A DNA stretch of 64,000 nt from JBCCQH01 sp039024435 (GTDB lineage Bacteria; Bacteroidota; Bacteroidia; J057; JADKCL01): positions 1-64,000 of the forward strand of contig JBCCQH010000025.1 in the NCBI GenBank assembly GCA_039024435.1, in the 5' to 3' direction. The translations under genes and the position numbers were made by a program. The notes below the pieces were generated by a model. The model did not search any database. It had not been told where the DNA came from and was given only the letters and a program-made list of their open reading frames with translations. Positions 35,616 through 44,727 of the stretch are shown one piece after another. The first letter of the stretch is position 1. Each line of letters opens with the position of its first letter.

Positions 35616-38521
35616 TTATCGGTTACAAGGTAGACCAGTTTCATTGATTCCCGAAGCATCCTGTTGCAGGATGACCAGATTCGTCGGTACCGGGACTTCC
35701 CAGGGCTGTCCGGACTGGTATTCCTTGTCGCTGGTCATCTCCGCGACCAGGGGTACATAGAGCGGATCGTTGACCTGGGGCACGTCGCCACCGTTCCAGA
35801 TCACACCACCGGAGCTGAGGTAGTACAAGACAGCATCATCATAGGCCGGACGTACCGGCACCAGGACACGGGCCGCACCCGACTTCAGGAATTCCTGGAA
35901 GAGCGGATCGTTGTCCTTATAGTTCATGCGGTCTTTCCAGGTGTCCTTGCGGCTCCAGAAATAGGGATAAAATTGGTAGACCAACTGTTCCTATTCGAAG
36001 GCTTGTTCGAAGAACTGGATATAGGCGCCTTCTGCCAATGCTTCCTCCTCTTTGAAGTCCGGCATGTCCGGGTAGGGATCACGCATAGCATCGAAGACTT
36101 CGAACTTTTGTCCGGTGAACAGTGACAAGCAGGCCCGCTTGAGCTCTTCGCGCTCAATCTGGCGGTTCGCTTTCGGGTTTTGGCCCTGGATCGTGATGCC
36201 GGAACCAGTTTGTGCTTTGGCCACGGCGGCCTCAAAGGCTTGCTTCTGGGCTTTGTAGGCCTCAATGATCGCGTCATAGGTCGCGATCTTCCACTGCTCC
36301 ACCAGCCAGGCACTCCTGCGACAGACGATCTCAATGTTGACCGAGAAGCAGGTGGTTTCCCGAGCATAGTACGAAACCGGAATGCTACCCGTCTCATAGC
36401 TCAGGGGCTCGGTGTGGGTCTGTCCGTTCGTGGAATTTGGCCAGTTTGTGGCCGCCGTGCCGTTGACCTTGTTGCTAAACGATTGCTTTCCTACGTACAC
36501 CTCGATGTTGCTCCCTTCCGCCCAGTCAACTCTGCCTTTGACCGAAGCGTTCACGGCCACATAGCCATCCGGCAATTCTATGTCCTCGAATGACCCGGCG
36601 TGGATCAATTGGGCCCCGTGCGGCTGGTGAAAGGCTTTACTGATCACCTGAAATGCCCGGGGCGGGGCTTTGACCCCTTTGGCTCCGTATTTTGCCGCCC
36701 AGGCCAGATAGTTCTGCGGGTTGATGTCATCGGCAGAACGAAGTGGCCCCAGGTTGCCGGTCACCTGATCGGGTGCCTGCGGCTCCGTCATCAACAATTC
36801 CCCGGGCAGATCACGGGCTTGCATGTGGATGTAGAGCGCGGCTGGCTCGGGAACGATAAATTCGAACATGAGCCGGCGACCGTAATTGTAGACCTGGGCC
36901 TCATAGACCTTGTCCACCCAGCGGTAGATGCCCACCACGTGATCGGTCATGGAGGCAGAGTTGTCGATCCCATGCTGATTGATCTCTTCGAATTCTTCGA
37001 TCTTGGTGGAGATCCTTTGCGTACGGTTGCGCTGGATGATACGCTGGCGAACCGATTCAAGCGTTTCCGCAGCATACGCACTTGCGGTAAAGTCAGAGCT
37101 GCTTTGCGAATTTGTCGAGCCAAAATTGCCATTGGTGCCGAGAACCACCGGACCGTAAGAAGCTGACAAGTTGTACCCGAAGCTCGTCTGTGACTGGTTT
37201 TGCACGACCGAGCTTACTTCGGTTTCGATTTCGAAGCGTTCGGTGGTTTGCAGATCGCGCTGGGTTTCCTTGATCTCTTCCTGGTCGGTGATGAGCGTCT
37301 CTTCCGTGCGGTGAAGATGGCGGGTTTCGCGGTTGCGGGATTCGCCCGCCAGGACATTCTCGATATGCGCAATTTCGCCGGGCTCATAGCAGAGCAATGA
37401 TTTCCTGACGACCTTGAGATCCCCCACTCCGATTGGTTGGACTTTGCCCACGGTTTTCGGCACGGTGGCAAATGGATCTGCAGTCCGCTCGACGCTGGCG
37501 TATCGGCTGGGTAGCGGAACCAAGGTATTGCCAATTCTTGCAAATCGCCGGTTTTCGATTTCGCGCTGGTAGGCCGTTCGCGATTTAACCTGGATCGCCT
37601 CGGTCATCATCTCAATGACCTTCAGGGCATCAAACCCGGTTCGGTCCATGCCAACGTTGTCGACTTCGATCAAAGTCGGTTCGGAAAGCGTGGCATCCAC
37701 GCCCGGAGTCAGGAAGTTGAATCCAAGCTCGGCGGACGTACGCCGTGCATTGGTGCTCGTACCGCTTTCGGTCGAGTCCTGATTGATGTAGTCGGCAGGG
37801 CTTTTGCGACGTTCTTCAACTTTTTTCTCGTAGGCCAGCGTGATCTCAGCAATCGCACTTTCAATGTTGCCGATCTCAGTGTAAGCCTGGGTCGAGGCAG
37901 TATCCACGGCATCGTTGGGATCATTTGGCACCGTAGATTCAGCCTCCGACTCTTGGTAAAGGTGACGCGGGGTGGCAGTTCGATTTTACGGGCTGCATAA
38001 TCGAGCAATTCCTGATCCGTGGTTGCCGAAGCGTGGAAAATGAGGATTTCCATCGTGCGCACCTGCTCAAGGAGGAATTCCGCACGCTCCGAATAACCAT
38101 TTACAATGACTTCCGCAGCCAGTGAGGCCCACAGTGCCGATGCAAAGCCATCAAATTCTTCTGTGCCGGTGGTTTGTGGTCGTCCGCCACCTTCAAGGAC
38201 GTCTTTCTCTGCCTGAAGGGTGGTCAGGGTAAGCGTGGTCAGGTTGTCGATGACCCAGGAGGAAAAATCAGTGAATCCTTCCCACTGTGACTCAATCGTG
38301 TCCTCCCTCACCACCGACGAAGTGGCTTGGTAATCGATAGCAAGGGTACGCAAGGTGTCATTGCGCTCTGATGCATCCAGGGCAAGGTTCTGGATTTGTC
38401 GGAGCATGTCCCCACTATCATTTACCGGGAGCCCTTGCGGATCCGTGTGGATCACCAAATGGGTACGTCTTCTCTTCTCTGGTGCGCGTAGCACCATGAA
38501 TTTAAATACATCCGTAGGCAT
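35616..38521 (-). pseudogene. first gene of the effector operon, broken by a frameshift and an in-frame stop
   Basis: The gene would encode about 968 residues. From the ATG at 38521 the frame is good to about 37970, ending in RKIELPP. Continuing in the -1 frame (RHLYQESEAESTVPND and on) restores a long coherent protein, so one base is missing in or near the C4/G4 run at about 37968-37971. At 35991-35993 a TAG interrupts the restored frame (FEQAFE, stop, EQLVYQFYPYFW). The frame then runs on to 35616 with conserved-looking text such as AARVLVPVRPAYDDAV and SSGGVIWNGGD. No signal peptide is seen; the middle is Gln/Thr/Ser-rich beta sequence. A recent pseudogene or sequencing errors would both explain this. 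Confidence 0.7.
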
Positions 38522-38913
38522 TGTTACGTGTTGTTGTGTTATGTTAAAAATTCATCAAATGGCGAGGAATAGGATTGTATTCCGAGTTTGTAATGAATAA
38601 TAACGAAAAACATTTTGAAACAGTATGGGATATTGAGCGAACGGTCCCCATTTTATTTTCGGACTTATTCAATGATCGTGACATTTAGGGGGTTATGATT
38701 TGAAGGAAAATAAACACTTGATCAAACGGGAATTTGAAGAGGCTTGATTTGACTCCGGCAAAATAACCGTCCCGTGCTAGGGTGGCTCACTATTCGAGGT
38801 ATATAGAACATAACCTGGAAATAAATGAGTCCCATCTCGTGCCACCTTTTGCCGCCCGGCCCAGACTGCCCGGCATGAGGCAGTGAGCTAGGTAAGTCCG
38901 GACGATACATTTC
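38522..38913. other. noncoding right end of the island
   Basis: About 390 bp between the start of the broken gene and the right direct repeat, holding the upstream region of the leftward operon. It contains a short hairpin (ctgcc/ggcag near 38870) and a GGTAAGTCCGGAC sequence; I see no gene. Confidence 0.4.
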
Positions 38914-38998
38914 CCGACCATTCCCCCATTGCCGGTATCGATCAAAAGCGGTATCTTGCTGTTGTGGCCGGCGGGCCAGCCTTAACCTAAAACAACCA
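38914..38998 (+). repeat. island-flanking direct repeat, right copy (85 bp)
   Basis: It matches 30562-30647 and ends on the first base of the DUF2157 start codon, so it is the natural leader of that gene. The two copies bracket about 8.27 kb. Confidence 0.88.
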
Positions 38999-40296
38999 TG
39001 AGCCTACAAAAAAACGTGTCGGAGTTGTTGGAAGCAGGGGTAATCGACCGGGAAACGGCGGACCAGATTCAGGCCTATTTCCAGGCCAAAAAAGCAAAAT
39101 CGGGCAACCGCTTGTTCCTTGTGTTTGGGATTCTCGGGGCCATTTTGGTGGGACTGGGACTCATTTTGGTGATTGCCCACAACTGGGATGAGCTTCCCAA
39201 AGTTGCGAAAACACTCCTGGCCTTTCTCCCCCTGGTCCTCGGTCAAGGGCTGTGCGGGTATACTTTGCTCAAGCGCAAAGACAGTGTCGCTTGGCGGGAA
39301 AGCACCACTGCATTTCTCTTCCTTGCCGTGGGCGCGTGCATTTCCCTGATCAGCCAGATCTACAACTTTCCCGGCCGGGTGGATTCATTTCTCCTGACCT
39401 GGATGCTGCTTGGTCTGCCGCTGGTCTACGCGATGCGCTCCTCCGTGACTTCCCTGATGTATGTGATCGGGATTTCCTGGTACGCCTGTGAAAGCGGGTA
39501 CGGGAGCAATTGGAATGGGGCCCTCCTGGAACCGAATTACTACTGGGGACTTTTGCTGCTGGTGCTGCCGCACTACGGGCAACTCGTCCGGCGCCACCCG
39601 GGAAGCAACTTTGTGACCGCGCACAACTGGCTGATTGCGCTCTCGCTGATCGTCTGTCTGGGGATTGTGACCCAGGAGGAGGTCGAAATCATGTTTGTCG
39701 CTTACTTCAGCCTGTTTGGCTTGCTGTTTTTGGTCGGGGACCTCGACACCTTCCGCTCTCCCCGGCGGTGGACCCATGCATTCCAGATTCTGGGCTCGGC
39801 GGGGACGGTGATTTTGCTGTTGATCCTCAGTTTTGATGATTTCTGGCGTTTCCTTCCCCAACGGATGTCCAGCCTCGGGCAGGTGCTCTCCGGCCCCGAA
39901 GTCTACGTAGCGGCCGGGCTGACGCTGCTCTCCGGAGGCTTACTGTACCGGCACGTGCGACAACGGGGCTGGCAACAGATGGAGCCCATTGCCCCAGTGT
40001 TTGGGTTGTTTGTGCTCACCTTTGGGCTCGGGATTTTCGTGCCGATCGGGGAGTTCCTGATCGACCTGTACCTGTTGGTGGTCGGCGTGCGGATCATCGT
40101 AAAGGGCGCGCGCCAGGATCACCTGGGGGTCCTGAACTACGGACTGCTCATCATTGTGGCCCTGGCGGCCTGCCGTTTCTTCGATGCGGAATTGAGTTTT
40201 GTCCTGCGCGGGATCCTGTTCATCACCGTGGGAATCGGATTCTTCGCGGCAAATTTTTGGATGCTGAAAAAGAAACAAGCCCATGCGCAATCCTAA
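38998..40296 (+). CDS. DUF2157 multi-pass membrane protein
   Basis: A 432-residue integral membrane protein with about eleven or twelve hydrophobic helices. The N-terminal 30 residues form the soluble DUF2157 helix pair (LLEAGVIDRETADQIQAYF). FLVFGILGAILVGLGLILVIAHNWDELP follows in family position, where the Asn-Trp-Asp after the first helix is characteristic. It overlaps the GDYXXLXY gene by 14 bp, an arrangement commonly seen for these two families. The biochemical role is unknown. Confidence 0.9.
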   Translation: MSLQKNVSELLEAGVIDRETADQIQAYFQAKKAKSGNRLFLVFGILGAILVGLGLILVIAHNWDELPKVAKTLLAFLPLVLGQGLCGYTLLKRKDSVAWRESTTAFLFLAVGACISLISQIYNFPGRVDSFLLTWMLLGLPLVYAMRSSVTSLMYVIGISWYACESGYGSNWNGALLEPNYYWGLLLLVLPHYGQLVRRHPGSNFVTAHNWLIALSLIVCLGIVTQEEVEIMFVAYFSLFGLLFLVGDLDTFRSPRRWTHAFQILGSAGTVILLLILSFDDFWRFLPQRMSSLGQVLSGPEVYVAAGLTLLSGGLLYRHVRQRGWQQMEPIAPVFGLFVLTFGLGIFVPIGEFLIDLYLLVVGVRIIVKGARQDHLGVLNYGLLIIVALAACRFFDAELSFVLRGILFITVGIGFFAANFWMLKKKQAHAQS

Positions 40297-40855
40297 ACTT
40301 CTCTGGCCGGCTTTTGTGCTCGTGATCCTGGCGCAATTGTTGGTGCCCGGAAAGATGGTCTGGGACAAGGAAATGGTTCGGATCGCCGGTACCGAATACA
40401 AATTCCGGACCGCTCCCTTCGATCCGCGGGATCCATTTCGCGGAAAATACATCGATCTGAGCTATACCGATACTGCCATTGAGGTGGAAAATACCTGGCT
40501 GTGGGGTCCCGATGATGTGGTGTACCTAGAATTCAGCACCGATCCCGACGGATTCGCCCAAATTGAGTCCTATTCCAAGACCATCCCGACCGGTACCCGC
40601 GATTACCTGCTGGCCCACGTGGAATACGTTCGGGGGCGAGATTCCATCGTGGAGATCCGCTACCCATTTGATCGGCTTTACCTAGAAGAATCGAAAGCGG
40701 AGGCTGCGGAGATGGCCTACCGGTCCGCCTTGCAGAACGGTGACCAAACTACCTATGCCCGGGTGGCGATCCGGGATGGAGATGCGGTGTTGCAGGACGT
40801 ATTCATCGACGACGTATCGATCCGGGAAGCCGCCGCAAACTGGGTGGAAGATTGA
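40283..40855 (+). CDS. GDYXXLXY domain protein
   Basis: A 190-residue membrane-anchored protein. One N-terminal helix (LLWPAFVLVILAQLLVPGKMVW) is followed by an exported domain with the family signature region FDPRDPFRGKYIDLSY at about 47-62, where GKYIDLSY corresponds to GDYXXLXY. It is translationally coupled to the DUF2157 protein upstream, with which the family is usually paired. Function unknown. Confidence 0.9.
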   Translation: MRNPKLLWPAFVLVILAQLLVPGKMVWDKEMVRIAGTEYKFRTAPFDPRDPFRGKYIDLSYTDTAIEVENTWLWGPDDVVYLEFSTDPDGFAQIESYSKTIPTGTRDYLLAHVEYVRGRDSIVEIRYPFDRLYLEESKAEAAEMAYRSALQNGDQTTYARVAIRDGDAVLQDVFIDDVSIREAAANWVED

Positions 40856-40991
40856 GTTGGGGCTTACCAATAGGCTGAGGTGCGCGGGAGTCAACCGATC
40901 CGCTCAACTGGCGCTGATTTCGGCGTGATTTTTGCGGGATACAAATGAAGTGTCTTTGTGCTATTTAAATACTAACCGTCAAAATTGCGCC

Positions 40992-41945
40992 ATGAAAGGA
41001 ACAATCTTCATCATCGCTCTATTTTTTGTTTCTTCGGCTACCTTCGCCCAATTCACCTACGACCACCTGGAAGTGGACTACGCCGGTGCTTACCAATTCC
41101 GGAAACTCAAAATCATTCCCATCCGCGCCCGTCCCAGCTTTGCCCAAGCCAATCAGCAAGCCGCTAGCCTCAACAATGCCTTGAGTCTGCGCCAGGCCCT
41201 GGCCACCAACCAAGCGGCCATCATGGAACACGTGGACCGACGGGGGCGTATCCGGGAAGATGTGAACACTCTGAGCATCGAAAACTTCTCCGACCAACCG
41301 ATCTTCTTGATGTCCGGTGAGGTCATCACCGGCGGGATGCAAGACCGGGTGATTGCCCGGGACCTGGTCATCCCGCCCCGCAGCGGTGCGGTGGACGTGC
41401 CGGTGTTTTGCGTGGAAAAAGGCCGCTGGACCTCCGGAACCAAGAAAAACAAGTTCAAAAACTACCACGATGCCAGCATGCACCTGCGGCAGGTGATCGA
41501 CCAACAACAAAACCAAGGTGCCGTGTGGAAGGAGGTCGCCAAGGAAAATCGCCGTGATCGAGTCCGATCCAATACTGAAGCCTTTACCGCCCACGCCAAT
41601 TCGCCCCAATACATCCGACGCGAAAACGAATACTTGCAGTTTTTCAACGAAAAATTCATGAACAAAGAGAACATCGTCGGGATCGTAGGCGTGACCGGCG
41701 GGGTGGTAATGGGCTGCGATATCTTTGCTTCGCCCGACCTCTTTTACCGCGAGTACAACAACCTCATCTACGCCTACATTGACGAAGCGCTTTCTTTTGG
41801 CTTGCCCGTAACCATGTCCGACGGAGATGTACAACGCTACATGGACAACTTGCTCACCAACGAGGTCATGCAGGAACGCTTCGTGCGGCAAAACGGCAAA
41901 ATGTACACCGAGGGCCAGCAAATCATCCACATCACCACGTATTGA
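40992..41945 (+). CDS. exported ARPP-1 domain protein
   Basis: A 317-residue protein from the ATG at 40992, with signal peptide ending ATFAQ. The conserved text of the ARPP-1 family (ARG and rhodanese-phosphatase-superfamily-associated protein) is clear: NTLSIENFSDQPIFLMSGEVITGGMQDRV, then PPRSGAVDVPVFCVEKGRW, and YNNLIYAYIDEALSFG near the end. The family is linked by genome context to conflict or repeat-variable systems, but its activity is unknown. It is followed 13 bp later by the PD40/VWA protein, so the two are one operon. Confidence 0.88.
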   Translation: MKGTIFIIALFFVSSATFAQFTYDHLEVDYAGAYQFRKLKIIPIRARPSFAQANQQAASLNNALSLRQALATNQAAIMEHVDRRGRIREDVNTLSIENFSDQPIFLMSGEVITGGMQDRVIARDLVIPPRSGAVDVPVFCVEKGRWTSGTKKNKFKNYHDASMHLRQVIDQQQNQGAVWKEVAKENRRDRVRSNTEAFTAHANSPQYIRRENEYLQFFNEKFMNKENIVGIVGVTGGVVMGCDIFASPDLFYREYNNLIYAYIDEALSFGLPVTMSDGDVQRYMDNLLTNEVMQERFVRQNGKMYTEGQQIIHITTY

Positions 41946-41958
41946 TGCCCCACCCGCG

Positions 41959-43443
41959 ATGAAAGCCCTACTATTTTGGCTATTGGTCGTTTTGTGTGGG
42001 CCGCTGCGGGCCCAGACCACCTGGATCAAAGAGAATCTGGGGCAGACCGTCAATACCGCGGAAGATCAAATTTTGCCCGTGTTCTCGCCGGACGGACAGA
42101 CGCTCTACTTCAGCGAAAGAACCGCCGGCGGCAGGTACGAAATCTGGTTCAGCCGCCGCGATCCGACGGGTGACTGGCAACCCAAACGGAAAGTCGACGT
42201 CCTGAACCTGCCCACCGACGGCAGCAAGTACGTATTTGCCCAGGTGGAAAGCGATTTACTCCTCGTCAACGGCTGGTTTACCCAGGTGGGCGGCGCCTGG
42301 GTGCAGTCCAAAGGCCTATCTTGGTACGTGCCCAGTCAAAAACGGTTCCTGCCGCTGGACATTCCCGCGCTGCAGACGCAAGCCCGGGGGCGCTTCATCA
42401 ATGCATTTGTCCACCGCCCCAGCAAAACGCTGTGGTTGAGCTATGCCGAAGAAGAGCGGCGGGACCTCTACGTATGCCGGCCGGAAAACCCAATGGCCCC
42501 CTGGACCGCGCTGCGCTGGCAACCCCCCGTACGCTTGCCCGCCCCGGTCAATTCGGAATTTGACGATACGACGCCCTTTCTGGACGCCGAAGGCACGACG
42601 CTGTACTTTGCCAGCAACCGACCGGGCGGCTACGGTGCGGAAGACATCTACCGCTCCCGCCGCCTTGGCCCCGCCTGGACCGATTGGTCGACCCCGGAAA
42701 ACCTCGGATTTGGCGTGAATAGCAACCGCTCCGAAATCTACTATTGCCTCTCGCCCGCGCGCGACTTTGGCTATTTCGTTTCCTACAAGCACAGCTACGG
42801 ATCGGGCGACATTTTCCGCCGGCGCACCGATTCCACACAACGGCCTCCCGACACCCTGCCGGCACTCGCCGAAGTGGAAGCGACCGAACTGGACGTAAAG
42901 CAGTACAAGCCCAACAACCTGATCTTCCTCATCGACCGTTCCGGTTCAATGCAACCGACCAACCGACTTCCCCTACTCAAACTGGCGCTGAAAAGGCTCA
43001 TCGGTGAGCTGCGCGACATCGACCGGCTGACCTTCATGAGCTTTGCCGATTCGGCGATCACTCATTTTTCCGCTTCCCAGGTGACCGAGAAAGACAGCCT
43101 GTACCGCCTGATCGACGGCTTCATCGCCGATGGCAAAACCCAAGCCAACCGCGGGCTGCAACTGGCCTACGACTACACACTGCGGAACTTCATCGATGGG
43201 GGCAATAACCAAATCATCCTGGTGACCGACGGACAGTTCCGGCTCACGGCCCAAGACCGCCAGCGCATCGGAGGCAACCGCCGCATCATACTATCGGTTG
43301 TCGGCTTGGGGAGCAATCCCCGGGCCCTCGCCCATCTCCGCCAACTGGCGGGCATCGCCCGCGGCAGCTTCATCCATCTCCAAAATCCCACTACCGGCAC
43401 CGAAGCCCTGCTGGAAGAAGTGAAGTTCCGTTCCCGGCTCTGA
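41959..43443 (+). CDS. exported PD40 propeller plus VWA domain protein
   Basis: A 494-residue protein from the ATG at 41959 with a signal peptide ending PLRAQ. The first 310 residues hold WD40-like (PD40) blades (QILPVFSPDGQTLYFSER, and DDTTPFLDAEGTTLYFASNRPGGYGAEDIYRS). The C-terminal 180 residues are a von Willebrand A domain with an intact MIDAS: DRSGSMQ near 330, then a Thr, and LVTDGQF further on. This combination suggests a metal-dependent adhesion or assembly factor outside the cell. It converges on glgC with 16 bp between the stops. Confidence 0.88.
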   Translation: MKALLFWLLVVLCGPLRAQTTWIKENLGQTVNTAEDQILPVFSPDGQTLYFSERTAGGRYEIWFSRRDPTGDWQPKRKVDVLNLPTDGSKYVFAQVESDLLLVNGWFTQVGGAWVQSKGLSWYVPSQKRFLPLDIPALQTQARGRFINAFVHRPSKTLWLSYAEEERRDLYVCRPENPMAPWTALRWQPPVRLPAPVNSEFDDTTPFLDAEGTTLYFASNRPGGYGAEDIYRSRRLGPAWTDWSTPENLGFGVNSNRSEIYYCLSPARDFGYFVSYKHSYGSGDIFRRRTDSTQRPPDTLPALAEVEATELDVKQYKPNNLIFLIDRSGSMQPTNRLPLLKLALKRLIGELRDIDRLTFMSFADSAITHFSASQVTEKDSLYRLIDGFIADGKTQANRGLQLAYDYTLRNFIDGGNNQIILVTDGQFRLTAQDRQRIGGNRRIILSVVGLGSNPRALAHLRQLAGIARGSFIHLQNPTTGTEALLEEVKFRSRL

Positions 43444-43459
43444 TCCCCGGCCCGGCCCG

Positions 43460-44725
43460 TCAACGGATCACCGTATGGTCCGGGATCACCGCCTTGTACC
43501 GCACCACCACGAGGCCGTCTTTGATCACATAGGCTTCCTCTTCCCGGTCCTCCAGGTGGCCGCCCCCTTCGATGCGTACGTTTTTGCCAATCCGCACATT
43601 CCGATCCAGAATGGCATTGCGGATGACGGAACCTTCCCCTACGCCCATGGGAATCGCATTTTGCTGGTCCAGCGCGTCCACGTCTTCGTAGAAATCGCTG
43701 CCCATCATCAGCGTATTTTCCAAAACCGCCCCGCGACCGATAAACGAGCGGATCCCAATCATGCTCCGGGTCAGACTTTTGGCGTGGATAATGCAGCCGT
43801 CCGAGATCACCGCGCCATTCATTTCCGTGGCAAATACCTTCGAGGTGGGCAGCATCCGGGCCCGGGAGTAAATCGGCTGGTTGCGCAGGTGAAAATTGAA
43901 CTTCGGTTTTTCCCGGGTCAGGTCAATGTTGGCTTCAAAAAATGAGGCCACCGTTCCGATGTCCGTCCAGTAGCCTTCGTAAGGGTGGCTGAATACCCGG
44001 TATCCACTGATGGATTGCGGGATAATCTCTTTGCCGAAATCCACCGTGTGCTCGTCCGCCATCAATTTGACCAGCACCTCCCGGTTGAAGACGTAGATGC
44101 CCATGGAAGCGAGGAAATTCCGGCCCTCGGCCTGCATTTCCGGACTCACCTCGGAATTCAGCCCCGCTAACTGGTCCAGCGGGGGTTTTTCTACAAAAGT
44201 CGTAATGGCCCCAGCCGCATCCGTCTTCATGATCCCAAAAGCGGGAGCTTCTTTGCGGGTGACCGGAATGGTGCCCACCGTGATTTCAGCTTCATTTTCG
44301 ATATGGGCGGTGATCATTTCGTTGTAATCCATTTGGTACAACTGATCGCCGGAAAGGATGAGCGCGTACTCAAAATCGTGGCGCAGACAGTGGCGCATGC
44401 TTTGGCGAACCGCGTCGGCGGTGCCCTGGAACCAATTTTTGTTCTCGATGGTTTGTTCCGCCGCCAATACATCCACAAAGGCCGAACTGAAAAAACTGAA
44501 GTGGTAGGTATTCTTTATGTGGCGGTTGAGGGAAGCAGAATTGAATTGGGTCAGCACAAACATGCGGGTGATGTCCGAATTGATGCAATTCGAAATGGGA
44601 ATGTCCACCAAGCGGTACTTCCCGGCAATGGGAACGGCCGGTTTGGATCGGTTTTCGGTCAGCGGGTAGAGGCGGGTTCCCTGACCTCCTCCGAGAATGA
44701 TGGCGAGAACTTGGTTTTTGTACAT
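43460..44725 (-). CDS. glgC: glucose-1-phosphate adenylyltransferase
   Basis: A 421-residue ADP-glucose pyrophosphorylase making the glucosyl donor for glycogen. The ATG at 44725 puts the nucleotide-binding motif GGGQGTRLYPLT at residues 11-22. The family block SKPAVPIAGKYRLVDIPISNC follows, then an ALILSGDQLYQMDY active-site region, the FVEKP loop, EGYWTDIGTV, and a left-handed beta-helix C-terminal domain. It starts 2 bp after the glgA stop, so the two are one operon; the long open frame upstream of the ATG overlaps glgA and is rejected. Confidence 0.96.
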   Translation of the reverse strand: MYKNQVLAIILGGGQGTRLYPLTENRSKPAVPIAGKYRLVDIPISNCINSDITRMFVLTQFNSASLNRHIKNTYHFSFFSSAFVDVLAAEQTIENKNWFQGTADAVRQSMRHCLRHDFEYALILSGDQLYQMDYNEMITAHIENEAEITVGTIPVTRKEAPAFGIMKTDAAGAITTFVEKPPLDQLAGLNSEVSPEMQAEGRNFLASMGIYVFNREVLVKLMADEHTVDFGKEIIPQSISGYRVFSHPYEGYWTDIGTVASFFEANIDLTREKPKFNFHLRNQPIYSRARMLPTSKVFATEMNGAVISDGCIIHAKSLTRSMIGIRSFIGRGAVLENTLMMGSDFYEDVDALDQQNAIPMGVGEGSVIRNAILDRNVRIGKNVRIEGGGHLEDREEEAYVIKDGLVVVRYKAVIPDHTVIR

Positions 44726-44727
44726 GC

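Noticed and set aside
38885..38915. A GGTAAGTCCGGAC sequence reminiscent of the RNase P RNA core (GAGGAAAGTCCGG)
   Set aside because: The partner region and the long flanking helices of RNase P RNA are missing; only about 13 nt resemble it.
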